Position numbers and translations under genes: made by a program. A model generated the notes under the pieces. It was not told where the DNA came from, searched no databases, and worked only from the letters and a program-made list of their open reading frames with translations. Source: Nocardioides malaquae (GTDB lineage Bacteria > Actinomycetota > Actinomycetes > Propionibacteriales > Nocardioidaceae). From it: a stretch of 64,000 bases of DNA. The stretch spans positions 1 to 64,000 of the forward strand of contig NZ_JADCSA010000004.1 in the NCBI RefSeq assembly GCF_015070385.1, in the 5' to 3' direction. Below are positions 56,364 to 64,000 of this stretch, one piece after another; within the stretch, counting starts at the first letter, position 1; each line of letters begins with the position of its first letter.

Positions 56364-56897
56364 CGAACCTTGCTCCAATTCATGGAAAGTGCCGGTGATT
56401 CCGGAGGACCAGCCGACCATCACTTCGTGGGTGTGCCTGGGTGTGGGCGGTGATCCCATGGCCTCGAGAGGCCGTAGAGATGCGCACCCACGGTAGCCCG
56501 CGCGAAACCCACGCCGACGCCGGGGTGGTCCCCGCATGGTGGCAGGAGAGCACGAAATGTCAAAACGGCTCTGACCGGTCGTCGCGTGACACGCGGAGGC
56601 GTACGCCCAGGGGCTGCTGGTGAGCAGCCGAGGCCTGTCGCAACCCCCGTCGCGGCCTGCCGGGCGGACCTGGCGGGCGCGTCCTGTCGGGAGGTGTGCC
56701 GAACGGACGTGCGGGCCGAGGTGCCTGCAGTCAGGGTACGCCCGGCGGCGCCCCCACGACGCCGGTGTCCACCGTGGTCCTCGCCACTCCCCGCCGGCGC
56801 GACGTCACGGCGTACGCCCCCGCGCACCGCCCCCAGATTTCGCATCCGCGAGCACGTCCGCTAACCTCTACCGAGTCGCCGCGTCCGCGTGGTGGCG
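56364..56897. other. 534-base intergenic region without a recognisable gene
   Basis: Contains the pckG promoter region on its left and a TAACCT (56862-56867) about 30 bases before tRNA-Arg on its right. A small palindrome GGCCTC-GA-GAGGCC lies at 56460-56473. Open frames here lack coding-like codon use. Confidence 0.5.
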
Positions 56898-56971
56898 GGC
56901 GCCTGTAGCTCAACGGATAGAGCATCTGACTACGGATCAGAAGGTTTGGGGTTCGAATCCCTACAGGCGCG
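56898..56971 (+). tRNA. tRNA-Arg (ACG)
   Basis: Acceptor GCGCCTG pairs with CAGGCGC. The anticodon loop CTACGGA gives ACG. The T-arm is GGGGTTCGAATCCCT. CCA is not encoded. tRNA-Arg genes are frequent integration sites, and broken integrase pieces start about 120 bases downstream. Confidence 0.95.
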
Positions 56972-56980
56972 CAAGACCAG

Positions 56981-57016
56981 AACCGCAGGTCACCCCCCAG
57001 GTGACCTGCGGTTTTG
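56981..57016. terminator. hairpin terminator after tRNA-Arg
   Basis: A perfect 14-bp stem (56981-56994 with 57000-57013), loop CCCCA, followed by a T-rich run. Confidence 0.8.
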
Positions 57017-57094
57017 TCGTTCCTGGGACCTGAGCCGCGCGTTCGGTCTCGCTCGTCAGTTCGCGGGTTGACACCCAAAGTGACACCAACGAGG

Positions 57095-57430
57095 TCACAA
57101 GAGGCCCTCTTCGTCACCCTCACCGAAGAGGTCCCCAAGCCGGTTGAGGGCTCCGCGCTTGTCGTCCAAGGAGACGTGCGCGTAGACGTTCATCGTCATC
57201 TCCAAGGCGGAGTGGCCGGCGATTTCCATCACGATCCTTGGGGGCACGCCGAGTGCGAGCAGCAGCGAGACGCAGCCGTGACGGAAGTCGTGCATCCGCA
57301 CTTTGCGGACGCCAGCTGCCTTCAGGGACGCCTGCACGAACTTCGAGCAGTTGTCGGGATCGATCGGGGTGCCGATGGGCGTCGTGAAGACGAGCGCGTT
57401 CGAGTCCGCATGTGCTGGGTACAAGGAAGT
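57095..57430 (-). pseudogene. C-terminal fragment of a tyrosine-type site-specific integrase
   Basis: About 110 residues of recognisable integrase: LVFTTPIGTPIDPDN, HDFRHGCVSLLLALGVPP with the catalytic His-X-X-Arg, and GHSALEMTMNVYAHVS with the nucleophilic Tyr and preceding His. The first catalytic Arg and the central core are missing. The frame continues upstream to 57526 but that part does not look like integrase. The N-terminal piece lies about 830 bases further up, beyond a foreign insert. The enzyme is inactive. Confidence 0.8.
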
Positions 57431-57587
57431 AGCGCTTGCCAGTTTGTCCCGACAACTACCAGTGCCCGACAGGTGAATCCGTACGCATGAAACCTGGGGC
57501 GACACGATCTTCACGTGTCGCCCCAAGCCCTGCGCCTCGTACGACCTTAACGAGCCACGGACACCACCACTCTTCCGTGAGTCCCGA

Positions 57588-57914
57588 CTAGCCTGCCGTC
57601 GTTACTACGTCAAATTCGAGCCCCTGCAACGCTAGATGCTGGTAGGGCGACGCTTGAGTTCCAAAGCACGCCCCGAATGAATCCATGAGTGGCAACGGCA
57701 ACCCGTTTGCAAGCCCATCATCAAGTCCAGCTGCACGTCGAGCCGCCGCGAAGTCGGCCACGTAGCATTGGAGTTGGATGCGATTGATCTCTATTTCTGT
57801 TTCCCACTGCTCGTCCCCCCAAGTCAGAAGGAGGCCTAGTTCGGTTTCTCGAACCGACCCCCATTGGCCGATGAACGTCCTAAGCAATTCCCATAATTGA
57901 TCTCGATTCTGCAT
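57588..57914 (-). CDS. predicted immunity-like protein
   Basis: A 108-residue protein beginning MQNRDQLWELLRTFIGQ, with GLLLTWGDEQWETEIEINRIQ and a C-terminal FGTQASPYQHLALQGLEF. No family recognised by name. The size, acidic charge, GGAGGAGGG ribosome site and position 20 bases after a toxin-like gene fit an immunity gene of a polymorphic toxin cassette. AT-richer codon use than the surroundings marks it as acquired. A role as an ordinary unknown protein cannot be excluded. Confidence 0.55.
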   Translation of the reverse strand: MQNRDQLWELLRTFIGQWGSVRETELGLLLTWGDEQWETEIEINRIQLQCYVADFAAARRAAGLDDGLANGLPLPLMDSFGACFGTQASPYQHLALQGLEFDVVTTAG

Positions 57915-57934
57915 TTCGCACCCTCCTCCTGGGC

Positions 57935-58258
57935 TTAGAAGCGGGTCCCCTTACAGTAGTCCCCGTTCCTCGTCGGGAACGAGTTCATGATTCGAACGCC
58001 CGTCCGCCCAAGGATAACAATCACATGTCGCTTGAAGGAACTCCCACTGGGATTCCGGAAATCGAAATTCTTTTGGTAGCAGTATCGATCTGCGTTCTGG
58101 ACGGTCCTCCAGTAGGGCTCGCCTATAACCCAGCTGATAGCCCAGTGCATGAAGTTCCCCCAGTTGCGCCCTTCGAGGGCAGCAAGTGCGGCGAAATCCT
58201 TCTTGTGTTGGCCCGTACGCACGCCCCCTGATGTGGCGGAGTCCGAAAGCAGACTCAC
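57935..58258 (-). CDS. predicted toxin-domain protein, orphan C-terminal module
   Basis: A 107-residue protein. The C-terminal half (RNPSGSSFKRHVIVILGRTGVR, then IMNSFPTRNGDYCKG) has the strand-turn-strand ending in 'SFPT' seen in several C-terminal RNase-like toxin domains of polymorphic toxins. No delivery domain or signal is present, so this is a bare toxin tip. The GTG at 58258 overlaps the stop of the integrase N-terminal fragment (GTGA). GC is clearly below its neighbours. The toxin assignment is inference from size, position and motif shape. Confidence 0.5.
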   Translation of the reverse strand: MSLLSDSATSGGVRTGQHKKDFAALAALEGRNWGNFMHWAISWVIGEPYWRTVQNADRYCYQKNFDFRNPSGSSFKRHVIVILGRTGVRIMNSFPTRNGDYCKGTRF

Positions 58259-58533
58259 TCTGAGTACTGCTCATTGGCCACGTTCTTCTCGATGAGTTCC
58301 TCGCGGACAGCGTCCTCGAGCGCTGCACTGAGCGTCGCGTGGACGTACCTGATCGTGCGCACTCCTCGCCCGGCTCGGCCCAGCGAGTCCAGGTAGAGCC
58401 GCACTTCGCGAGCCGTCAGCTTGCCCAGCTGCCGAGTTCCCAGATCAGGCACCAGGTACTTGTCGATGTGGAATGCGTAGTGACTCGGCGCGCGGTGAAC
58501 GCGAGGAAGTTCCTGACCAGGGCGTCGACCCAC
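58255..58533 (-). pseudogene. N-terminal fragment of the same integrase
   Basis: A SAM-like core-binding segment of a tyrosine integrase: HIDKYLVPDLGTRQLGKLTAREVRLYL, then HATLSAALEDAVREELIEKNVA. It breaks off into NEQYSE and a stop at the point where the catalytic domain should begin, about 58272. Upstream of about 58480 the frame no longer looks like integrase, so this end is also truncated. It and 57095-57430 are two halves of one gene interrupted by the toxin-like insert. Confidence 0.7.
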
Positions 58534-58958
58534 ACGGAAACGCCACTGCCCCGGTCCTGGCAGTCACCGATGGACGCAGCAGCGTGGTGGTCGGCCGCGA
58601 GCAGGCGCGCCTGCGCCGCCAGCTGCTGGGCAGCCGCGATCTAGCTCCCTGCGGCCTCTGTGGAAAATCTCTGCCACCTTCACTACTGGTGGCTGCGCAC
58701 ATCGTTCCGCGCCACGCCCTGAACCACGCGGAACGTCTTGACTTCGCGTCAGCGTCCTTCCTGGCCTGTCGCTTGGGGTGTGACGCACTCTTTGAGGACG
58801 GATACGTCGTGGTGGACCCTTCAGGAGTGGTGGCCGCCGGCCGTAGTGCGAGCGGCGACGTAGCTGCCGCGGTTGCGCGACTGGTAGGCCACACGGTCGA
58901 TGGGTTCCCCCCCGCTCGTGCCCAGAAGTTCGCCCGCCATGCCCAGCTTCACGTCTAG
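58473..58958 (+). pseudogene. truncated HNH nuclease
   Basis: The recognisable part (about residue 57 onward) is an HNH_2-type domain: CGLCGKSLPPSLLVAAHIVPRHALNH carries the first His and a zinc-like Cys pair. The later half reads FLACRLGCDALFEDGYVVVD where a canonical domain has a His before the LF dipeptide; here it is Cys-Asp. The N-terminus collides with the integrase fragment on the other strand and is not family-like, so the 5' end appears lost. Likely a remnant of a restriction or mobile-element nuclease. Confidence 0.6.
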
Positions 58959-59123
58959 GCACCGGCGACGTCACCAGGAAGCCCTAGTCCGGTTGACCCC
59001 CGTTCCGCTCGAGACCATCATGACCCAGCCAGCCACTCTGGCTGCCTGACCCCAACTGTCACCCAATCGTGCAGCAGTCCTAGGCCTACCGGCGCGAGGC
59101 GGCGGCGCGCGGCGCCAAGGGGG

Positions 59124-59319
59124 CCTCAAGCCCGTCCTGGCCGACCAAAGCCTCGCCCCGTTCGAGCTCCCCGAGGGCTTCACCGACGTCGACGACTTCC
59201 GTCAGCGCCTGCACGAGGCGACCGCTGAGCGGCGTCGTGCGTACGCGCTCTACGACGGCCACGGCACCCGCTGGCTCGCCCTGCACCTCCTCGGGCTCGA
59301 CTCGCGCCGCACGGCCTAG
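59124..59319 (+). pseudogene. orphan 3' end of an unrecognised gene
   Basis: The frame ending at TAG 59317-59319 has strongly coding-like third-position GC and reads FELPEGFTDVDDFRQRLHEA, then YALYDGHGTRWLALHLLGLD. No start or upstream part of a sensible protein is found; the frame decays before about 59120. It is the C-terminal remnant of a gene cut by a rearrangement. Family not recognised. The minus-strand open frame over it is a shadow. Confidence 0.5.
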
Positions 59320-59409
59320 CGGCCTGATCGAGACTCGCGCCCCCGGAAAGACGCCTTCAGGACGATGCACACCAGAACCTGCAACGGGTGCCAGGCGCAG
59401 TGCTGACAG

Positions 59410-59448
59410 CAGCAGCGCCCGGCACCTCACGGATGCCAGGCGCTGCTG
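59410..59448. terminator. hairpin terminator
   Basis: A 15-bp stem (59410-59424 with 59434-59448) with one mismatch. It is downstream of the minus-strand gene that ends at 59457. Confidence 0.6.
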
Positions 59449-59456
59449 TGGTTCCA

Positions 59457-59768
59457 CTACTGAAGTTGTGGCTGCACGTAGAAAGCCAGCACGCGGCCTC
59501 GCGAGCCCTGGAGCCAGAACTCCTGCACCGTCACCGCCGTTCCCTCCTTGATGGCGTCCACGTCGGAGCCTTCGATGACAGCGACACCGCAGGAGTCCTC
59601 AGCGCGGTCCACGCACACGCTGGTGCGGTCCGCGTTGATCTTGACGACGGTGGTGTCGAACTCCTCAGGACGGTCGCTGAAGCCGATCCATCCCGCAGCA
59701 AGGCCGACCAGGAACGTCATGACGCCAACGCCAACGGCAACAGCAACGGCAAGAGGCTTTCCGGGCAT
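59457..59768 (-). CDS. membrane-anchored secreted protein of unknown function
   Basis: A 103-residue protein with an N-terminal anchor (VGVGVMTFLVGLAAGWIG at about residues 13-30) and an extracellular domain that has two cysteines in TSVCVDRAEDSCGVAV, a likely disulfide. The end (EFWLQGSRGRVLAFYVQPQLQ) suggests a beta-barrel of the OB type. No family recognised. The ATG at 59768 follows AAAGGCTGAG; a longer frame to 59867 has no support. Confidence 0.65.
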   Translation of the reverse strand: MPGKPLAVAVAVGVGVMTFLVGLAAGWIGFSDRPEEFDTTVVKINADRTSVCVDRAEDSCGVAVIEGSDVDAIKEGTAVTVQEFWLQGSRGRVLAFYVQPQLQ

Positions 59769-59976
59769 GCTCAGCCTTTCAGTTCCATCGGATCCAAGCG
59801 TAGGGCCACCGACCGTACCCCTGGCTCTTCGGGAACGGGCTCGTTTCAACGCGTCAGCGCGAGCCACCTCAAAGTAGCTGTCCGGGTCTACCCCCGCGGA
59901 GCAGCCTCACGGCGTGCCGCTGCGCGGCGGCCTCATCGGGCGCTCGGCGACCATCCAGCCGGGGCGCCTAGGCCCC

Positions 59977-60663
59977 TCAATCATTCCGGGAGCAGCGACC
60001 AGTCTCGGTGACCGCTGGAGCGTCGCCACACAAGATGGTCTGCCACCGATACTCCAACGTGTACTTCTTGCCCTCGGCCTCGTAGTCGACGTGCGTGACG
60101 TCGATGTGCGTTCCTTGACGACCGACCTGGACCTCGGTGAGCATCTCCACCCATCCATCTTCTGGTGCAGGGTGCGCCGAACAGGGCACGTCCACGGTCA
60201 CCGGAAGATCGCGGGATGCATGTCCGCCGTTCGCAGGCTCACCTGGCATCCCATTGAAGTCTGGATACACGCCATACGACTCGCCGAACCCGCCCGCCCA
60301 GTCTTTCGATCGGTCGCGAAGAGGGGGCGTGAACATGAACAGCGTGTTGATTCGGAGAGGCTGGGGCGCCGCTTCGTAACGCACCGCAGTGATGGTGGCC
60401 TCCGCAACACCCTCCACACAGGGATGTGCATACCCGGAGGTCAACCACCACGTGCTGGCCCGCGGAGGCGCGTAGGTGGCTTTTCCGCCCTCCCCCGTGA
60501 GCATCGCGAGCGGACCCTCACCCTCCTCATGCACCATGCGTGCTGACCGACCGTCGGGCCCCTGAGGCAAGCCGCATCCCCCGGCAAATATCACGGCGCA
60601 CGCGGCCGCTCCCAGGAGGAACGGCCGCGTACGGCCAGGTTGAAGACCGAAGCGCCTGGTCAC
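59977..60663 (-). CDS. hypothetical lipoprotein
   Basis: A 228-residue protein with a signal peptide ending in lipobox FAGGC (about residue 30), then a domain containing YAHPCVEGVAEATITAV, VTVDVPCSAHPAP and a C-terminal TILCGDAPAVTETGRC. Four or more cysteines are in the exported part. No family recognised. Base composition is slightly below the core genes, in line with its place in the island. The start is the GTG at 60663. Confidence 0.7.
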   Translation of the reverse strand: MTRRFGLQPGRTRPFLLGAAACAVIFAGGCGLPQGPDGRSARMVHEEGEGPLAMLTGEGGKATYAPPRASTWWLTSGYAHPCVEGVAEATITAVRYEAAPQPLRINTLFMFTPPLRDRSKDWAGGFGESYGVYPDFNGMPGEPANGGHASRDLPVTVDVPCSAHPAPEDGWVEMLTEVQVGRQGTHIDVTHVDYEAEGKKYTLEYRWQTILCGDAPAVTETGRCSRND

Positions 60664-60828
60664 TTGAAGTACTCAGCCTGCTTTCTGTCGCGTGCCGGGT
60701 TCAGTAGAGGCTCTGAATCAACGCGCCGACGGTAGTCGGTGCCGGGTCGCGCCGGTAGCGGTTGTCCGCGAACTCGACTGGTGGGCCGGTCGACCCGACG
60801 GACGCGCGACCGCGCCGGCCGCCGCGCG

Positions 60829-61293
60829 TCACTGCTGCGCGACGACGATGCTCTCGGGGAGCTCCAGGTCGGGAACGAGTTCGCGCAGAAGATCACGGAC
60901 ACGGCGGTCGAGGTCGGCGATGATGCGTCGCACGGTCGCCTGGTCCTGCCCACCCGGGTCGTCGACCGGCCAGTCACGGTAGGTCACGCCCGGGACGTAG
61001 GGGCACTGCTCGCCACACCCCAAGGTGATTGCCAAGGTGCTGGCCGCGATCATCTCGCGGGTCAGGTGCTTGGGGCGCTCCTGGCTGGTGTCGACCCCCA
61101 GGCCTTGCAGGGCCTCGGCGACCTCGGGGTGGATGTGCTCACCCGGCTGGGTGCCGGCCGAGAGCGCCACGACCCGGCCTTGGGCGTAGTGCTCGGTGAG
61201 CACGCGGGCGATGACGGAGCGGCCACCGTTGCGCACGCAGGCGTACACGACCTGGGGCGTGCGGTCGTCGGGCGGAAGGAGGGGCTGGGTCAC
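60829..61293 (-). CDS. arsC: arsenate reductase, low-molecular-weight phosphatase type
   Basis: A 154-residue LMW-PTP-fold protein. The phosphate-loop motif CX5R-S is present as CVRNGGRS, with Gly where most have Ala or Ser (N[AS]GRS). Later come LGCGEQCPYVPG and RDWPVDDPGGQD, the Asp loop. It reduces arsenate to arsenite using thiols (mycothiol or thioredoxin in actinobacteria). The GTG start overlaps the acr3 stop by four bases. It is the last gene of the arsM-acr3-arsC operon. Confidence 0.9.
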   Translation of the reverse strand: MTQPLLPPDDRTPQVVYACVRNGGRSVIARVLTEHYAQGRVVALSAGTQPGEHIHPEVAEALQGLGVDTSQERPKHLTREMIAASTLAITLGCGEQCPYVPGVTYRDWPVDDPGGQDQATVRRIIADLDRRVRDLLRELVPDLELPESIVVAQQ

Positions 61294-62402
61294 GGGAGAT
61301 CTCCTGTTCGGGTGTCGGTGAAGAAGCGGCGGGACCAGAGGCTGACGTAGATCAGACCGACCAGGACCGGCACCTCGATCAGCGGACCGACGACACCGGC
61401 CAGGGCCTGGCCGCTGGTGACGCCGAAGACCGCGATGGCCACGGCGATGGCGAGCTCGAAGTTGTTCCCGGCCGCGGTGAACGCGACGCTGGTTGAGCGG
61501 GCGTAGCCCAACCCGATCCTGTGGGCCACGACCATGGAGCCGGCCCACATGAGGACGAAGTAGAGCAACAGCGGGAGCGCGATGCGAGCGACGTCGAGCG
61601 GCCGACTCGTGATCGTGTCTCCCTGCAGCGCGAACAGCACGACGATGGTGAACAGCAGGCCGTAGAGGGCCCAGGGGCCGACCACCGGGAGGAAGCGCTC
61701 CTCGTACCACTCGCGCCCGCGGCGGCCCTCACCGATGCGACGGCTGAGGTAACCCGCTGCGAGGGGGATGCCCAGGAACACCAGCACGCTCACGGCGATC
61801 TCCCACACCGAGACGTCGAGGCCCGTGGCACCCAGACCCAGCCAGCCGGGGAGCACCTCGAGGTAGAACCAGCCGAGCCCTGCGAAGGCCACCACCTGGA
61901 AGACCGAGTTGAGGGCCACCAGCACGGCGGCGGCCTCCCGGTCACCGCACGCCAGGTCGTTCCAGACGATCACCATCGCGATGCATCGCGCGAGGCCGAC
62001 GATGATCAGGCCGGTGCGGTACTCCGGAAGGTCGGGCAGGAAGGTCCACGCCAGCGTGAACATCAACGCCGGGCCGACCAGCCAGTTCAGCACCAACGAC
62101 AGCACCATGGTGCGCCGGTCGCGGACGACCGTGCCGAGCTCGCCGTAGCGGACCTTGGCCAGCACCGGGTACATCATCACCAGGAGACCGATGGCGATCG
62201 GAAGCGAGATCGAACCGACGGCCATCGCGTCCAGGGCGTCTGCGATCCCAGGCACCCAGCGTCCGGCGAGCAGGCCGACCACCATCGCCAGACCGATCCA
62301 CACCGGCAGGAAACGGTCGAGCGTCGACATCCGGGCGGCGACCTGACCAACGGGCGCCGAGCCGGCCGGCACCTCGCCCGTGGGCGGCGCAGTCCTCGTC
62401 AT
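61290..62402 (-). CDS. acr3: arsenite efflux permease Acr3
   Basis: A 370-residue transporter with ten membrane segments. It has FTLAWTFLPDLPEYRTGLII, ARCIAMVIVWNDLACGD, which holds the essential Cys used for arsenite transport, and FTAAGNNFELAIAVAIAVFG. Acr3 exports arsenite using the proton gradient. The last 10 residues and first 25 are cytoplasmic. The start overlaps the arsM stop (ATGA), and the stop overlaps arsC. Confidence 0.94.
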   Translation of the reverse strand: MTRTAPPTGEVPAGSAPVGQVAARMSTLDRFLPVWIGLAMVVGLLAGRWVPGIADALDAMAVGSISLPIAIGLLVMMYPVLAKVRYGELGTVVRDRRTMVLSLVLNWLVGPALMFTLAWTFLPDLPEYRTGLIIVGLARCIAMVIVWNDLACGDREAAAVLVALNSVFQVVAFAGLGWFYLEVLPGWLGLGATGLDVSVWEIAVSVLVFLGIPLAAGYLSRRIGEGRRGREWYEERFLPVVGPWALYGLLFTIVVLFALQGDTITSRPLDVARIALPLLLYFVLMWAGSMVVAHRIGLGYARSTSVAFTAAGNNFELAIAVAIAVFGVTSGQALAGVVGPLIEVPVLVGLIYVSLWSRRFFTDTRTGDLP

Positions 62403-63217
62403 GCGCGCGGCTTGGTCGCTCGCACGATCGCGCCGTGCATGCCGGGCGCGGCCTCGTGGGTGAACTCGACGCTGGCGTCGACGAACCCGGCGTCGTGCAG
62501 GAGACCCAGGTATTCACTGCGCGACAACGCACCCGCGATGCACCCGACGTACGAGCCCCTCTCGGCGCGTTCGGCGGGCGTGAGGTGGTCCTCGGCGACG
62601 ACGTCGGAGACCCCGACGCGACCCCCGGGAGCGAGCACGCGAAACATCTCCGCGACCACCCGCGGCTTGTCGACGGAGAGGTTGATGACGCAGTTCGAGA
62701 TGACCACGTCGACCGCCGCGTCAGGAAGCGGCACGTCCTCGATCGTTCCCCTGAGGAACTCGACGTTCTGCGCGCCGGCCTTCTCGGCGTTACTGCGCGC
62801 GAGCTGGAGCATCTCATCGGTCATGTCCACGCCGTAGGCGAAGCCGGTCTCCCCGACCCGTCGCGCGGAGAGGAGCACGTCGATCCCCCCACCGGACCCG
62901 AGGTCGAGCACTCGCTCCCCCGGGCGGAGGTCGGCGACCGCGGTGGGGTTGCCGCACCCCAGGCTCGCGGCGACGGCCTCGGCCGGCAGGTCCTGCTGGT
63001 CGTCGCCGTAGAGCGCAGCGCCGAACGACGCGTCCGCGACCAGCTCGGTGCCCGAGCAGCACGAGCCCTCCCCCTCCGGGTCGACGGTGAGCTGGAGCGC
63101 GTCGTTCACCTCGCCGTTGCTCGCCCCCCGGCCGACGGCGGAGGCCGCCTCGGCATACCGGAGCCGGACCTCCTCGCGCAGCAGGTCGGGGTCGGGTGAG
63201 AGATCGGAAGTGCTCAT
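62399..63217 (-). CDS. arsM: arsenite S-adenosylmethionine methyltransferase ArsM
   Basis: A 272-residue class I methyltransferase: [20 protein letters not shown] binds SAM, and the cysteines in SCCSG, in SLGCGNP, in ISNCVINL and in [10 protein letters not shown] form the arsenite-binding set of ArsM. It converts arsenite to methylated, partly volatile arsenicals. The ATG at 63217 has a GGAGGA site; the longer frame does not. It is the first gene of the ars operon. Confidence 0.93.
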   Translation of the reverse strand: MSTSDLSPDPDLLREEVRLRYAEAASAVGRGASNGEVNDALQLTVDPEGEGSCCSGTELVADASFGAALYGDDQQDLPAEAVAASLGCGNPTAVADLRPGERVLDLGSGGGIDVLLSARRVGETGFAYGVDMTDEMLQLARSNAEKAGAQNVEFLRGTIEDVPLPDAAVDVVISNCVINLSVDKPRVVAEMFRVLAPGGRVGVSDVVAEDHLTPAERAERGSYVGCIAGALSRSEYLGLLHDAGFVDASVEFTHEAAPGMHGAIVRATKPRA

Positions 63218-63255
63218 GCTCGGGTCCTCCGGACGTGGGGAGCTCTGACGCATCG

Positions 63256-63284
63256 AGGATCATCGATCAATCGACGAATGTCAA
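63256..63284 (-). promoter_or_regulatory. arsM-acr3-arsC promoter with ArsR operator in the spacer
   Basis: On the minus strand TTGACA (63279-63284) is a perfect -35, and GATCCT, 17 bases on (63256-63261), is a weak -10. Between them TCGAT-CA-ATCGA (63263-63274) is a perfect inverted repeat, well placed for ArsR. Confidence 0.55.
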
Positions 63285-63305
63285 TGCGTCTGGCAGACTG
63301 CTCGC

Positions 63306-63659
63306 ATGCCCGCCCCCTCCTCACCCCCCTCTGTCGACCTGACAGGAGCGGAGTGCTGCTCCACGGTCACGGGCGGCGCGCTGGACGCGGCCGCCGCACA
63401 GGACCTGGCGCGCGTGTTCAAGGCACTCGGCGACCCCACGCGCGTACGCCTGCTCTCACTGATCGCCGCCCAGTCCGACCGCGAGGCGTGCATCTGCGAC
63501 CTCACCGAACCGGTCGGCCTGGCGCAACCGACCGTCTCCCACCACATGAAGCAGCTCGTCGAGGCCGGACTCGTCATGCGCGAGCAGCGGGGACGCTGGG
63601 CGTACTTCCGCATCGTCGAGGAGACCCTCACCCTGCTCAGCGACGCGCTGAGACCGTGA
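63306..63659 (+). CDS. arsR: ArsR family arsenic-responsive repressor
   Basis: A 117-residue winged-helix repressor. The helix-turn-helix is VGLAQPTVSHHMKQLVEAG. Arsenite-binding cysteines are likely the CC in GAECCSTV near the N-terminus and the pair in ACICDL, so three or four thiols are available. It represses the divergent arsM-acr3-arsC operon through the palindrome between them and is released by arsenite. Size is normal. Confidence 0.93.
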   Translation: MPAPSSPPSVDLTGAECCSTVTGGALDAAAAQDLARVFKALGDPTRVRLLSLIAAQSDREACICDLTEPVGLAQPTVSHHMKQLVEAGLVMREQRGRWAYFRIVEETLTLLSDALRP

Positions 63660-63759
63660 GGTCCGCGCCCCGTTGACCTGCGCTTCTGTCGTTGCAGGGA
63701 CACGCGAGGAGCGCCAGCGACATACTGGCCAGACCCCTCCATCCCCTTGCGAGACCGTC

Positions 63760-64000
63760 ATGAACAAGTGGCTCGCGCTCGTCCTGGCATCGATCCTTCT
63801 CGTCCTGTCGTCGGGATGCGCCGACGTGAAGAAGGCGGAGAAGAAGGCGAACGATCCCCAGGCTCAGCGTGCGGCGTTCATCCTCAAGCAGGCCGGCATG
63901 GACCCTGACCTCAGCTCCTACGTGGAGGTCTACCTGGTGGAGTTCACCTACGGTGACGGCGTGGAACGCGCAGCCGTCCATGTCGACGGGAAGGTCGTGC
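63760..64000 (+). CDS. lipoprotein, cut by the window edge
   Basis: A reading frame from ATG 63760 to the end of the window (80 codons). The signal peptide ends in a lipobox (LSSGC, about residue 20), then a charged region with KKAEKKANDPQAQRA and YVEVYLVEFTYGDG. The C-terminus is missing, so no family can be given. It is downstream of arsR but separated by about 100 bases. Confidence 0.65.
   Translation, partial: MNKWLALVLASILLVLSSGCADVKKAEKKANDPQAQRAAFILKQAGMDPDLSSYVEVYLVEFTYGDGVERAAVHVDGKVV

Noticed and set aside
53478-56453. 991-residue plus-strand open frame
   Set aside because: Antisense to the LuxR-type regulator and pckG, spanning two unrelated real genes and their intergenic region.
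56898-57100. Attachment-site duplication of the tRNA-Arg 3' end
   Set aside because: I found no second copy of the T-arm/acceptor sequence to the right within the island, and the tRNA terminator is intact, so attL/attR cannot be drawn.
59086-59457. 123-residue minus-strand open frame
   Set aside because: The opposite strand has the coding-like codon pattern and a clear stop; this frame is its shadow.

Overview
The window is GC-rich DNA from an actinobacterium, most likely a Nocardioides-like member of the Propionibacteriales. Evidence is the very high third-position GC, many GTG starts, ATGA/GTGA gene overlaps, leaderless promoters, a WhiB protein, a Crp/GlxR regulator, an ESX (type VII secretion) locus and a GTP-type PEP carboxykinase. 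Gene order follows the Mycobacterium tuberculosis Rv3671c-Rv3683 block (MarP, NUDIX, thioredoxin-like, Nth, Crp, MBL, RidA, ArsA pair, WhiB4, PonA2, phosphoesterase) and then asd/ask, recR, ybaB and dnaX. This is core chromosome with accessory inserts.

Layout. 1-5.1 kb: PspC and small membrane proteins, gamma-carbonic anhydrase, SpoIIE phosphatase, NhaA, holin-like protein. 5.1-9.2 kb: MarP-NUDIX-TlpA-Nth operon and crp. 9.3-13.5 kb: sigma factor with a 935-aa double-propeller membrane partner. 13.6-19.4 kb: acetate/succinate CoA-transferase, then MBL, NUDIX, RidA and a tiny DUF4177 gene, diverging from ybaK-MFS. 19.4-25.4 kb: lipoprotein, LLM oxidoreductase, GrpB, a PIN toxin-antitoxin pair with a palindromic promoter, 3-oxoacid CoA-transferase scoAB and an IclR regulator. 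25.4-32.1 kb: ArsA pair, WhiB4, PonA2, YqeY, phosphoesterase. 32.2-38.7 kb: tRNA-Pro, asd-lysC, DUF5063-recR-ybaB, dnaX. 38.8-45.5 kb: SRP RNA, tRNA-Ser(GGA) and a compact ESX locus (EccC divergent from two WXG100 proteins, EccD and a small membrane protein). 45.5-52.8 kb: HerA-like ATPase, LytR_C protein, a MoxR-USP-VWA operon, tRNA-Ser(TGA), PH-domain protein. 52.8-57 kb: tRNA-Ser(GCT), a 40-codon secreted-peptide gene facing a LuxR-type regulator, pckG, tRNA-Arg(ACG). 57-60.7 kb: AT-richer island of broken genes: an integrase split by a toxin/immunity-like pair, an HNH nuclease remnant, an orphan gene 3' end, two secreted or lipid-anchored unknowns. 60.8-63.7 kb: arsenic operon arsM-acr3-arsC with divergent arsR. 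The right edge cuts a lipoprotein gene.

The best candidates for undescribed biology are the secreted peptide/regulator pair near 53.1-54.3 kb, the toxin/immunity-like pair inside the broken integrase at 57.6-58.3 kb, and the reduced ESX locus. Across the window, 14 genes carry a TANNNT hexamer 6-7 bases before the start codon, pointing to leaderless transcription. All functions are read from sequence; no database search was run.
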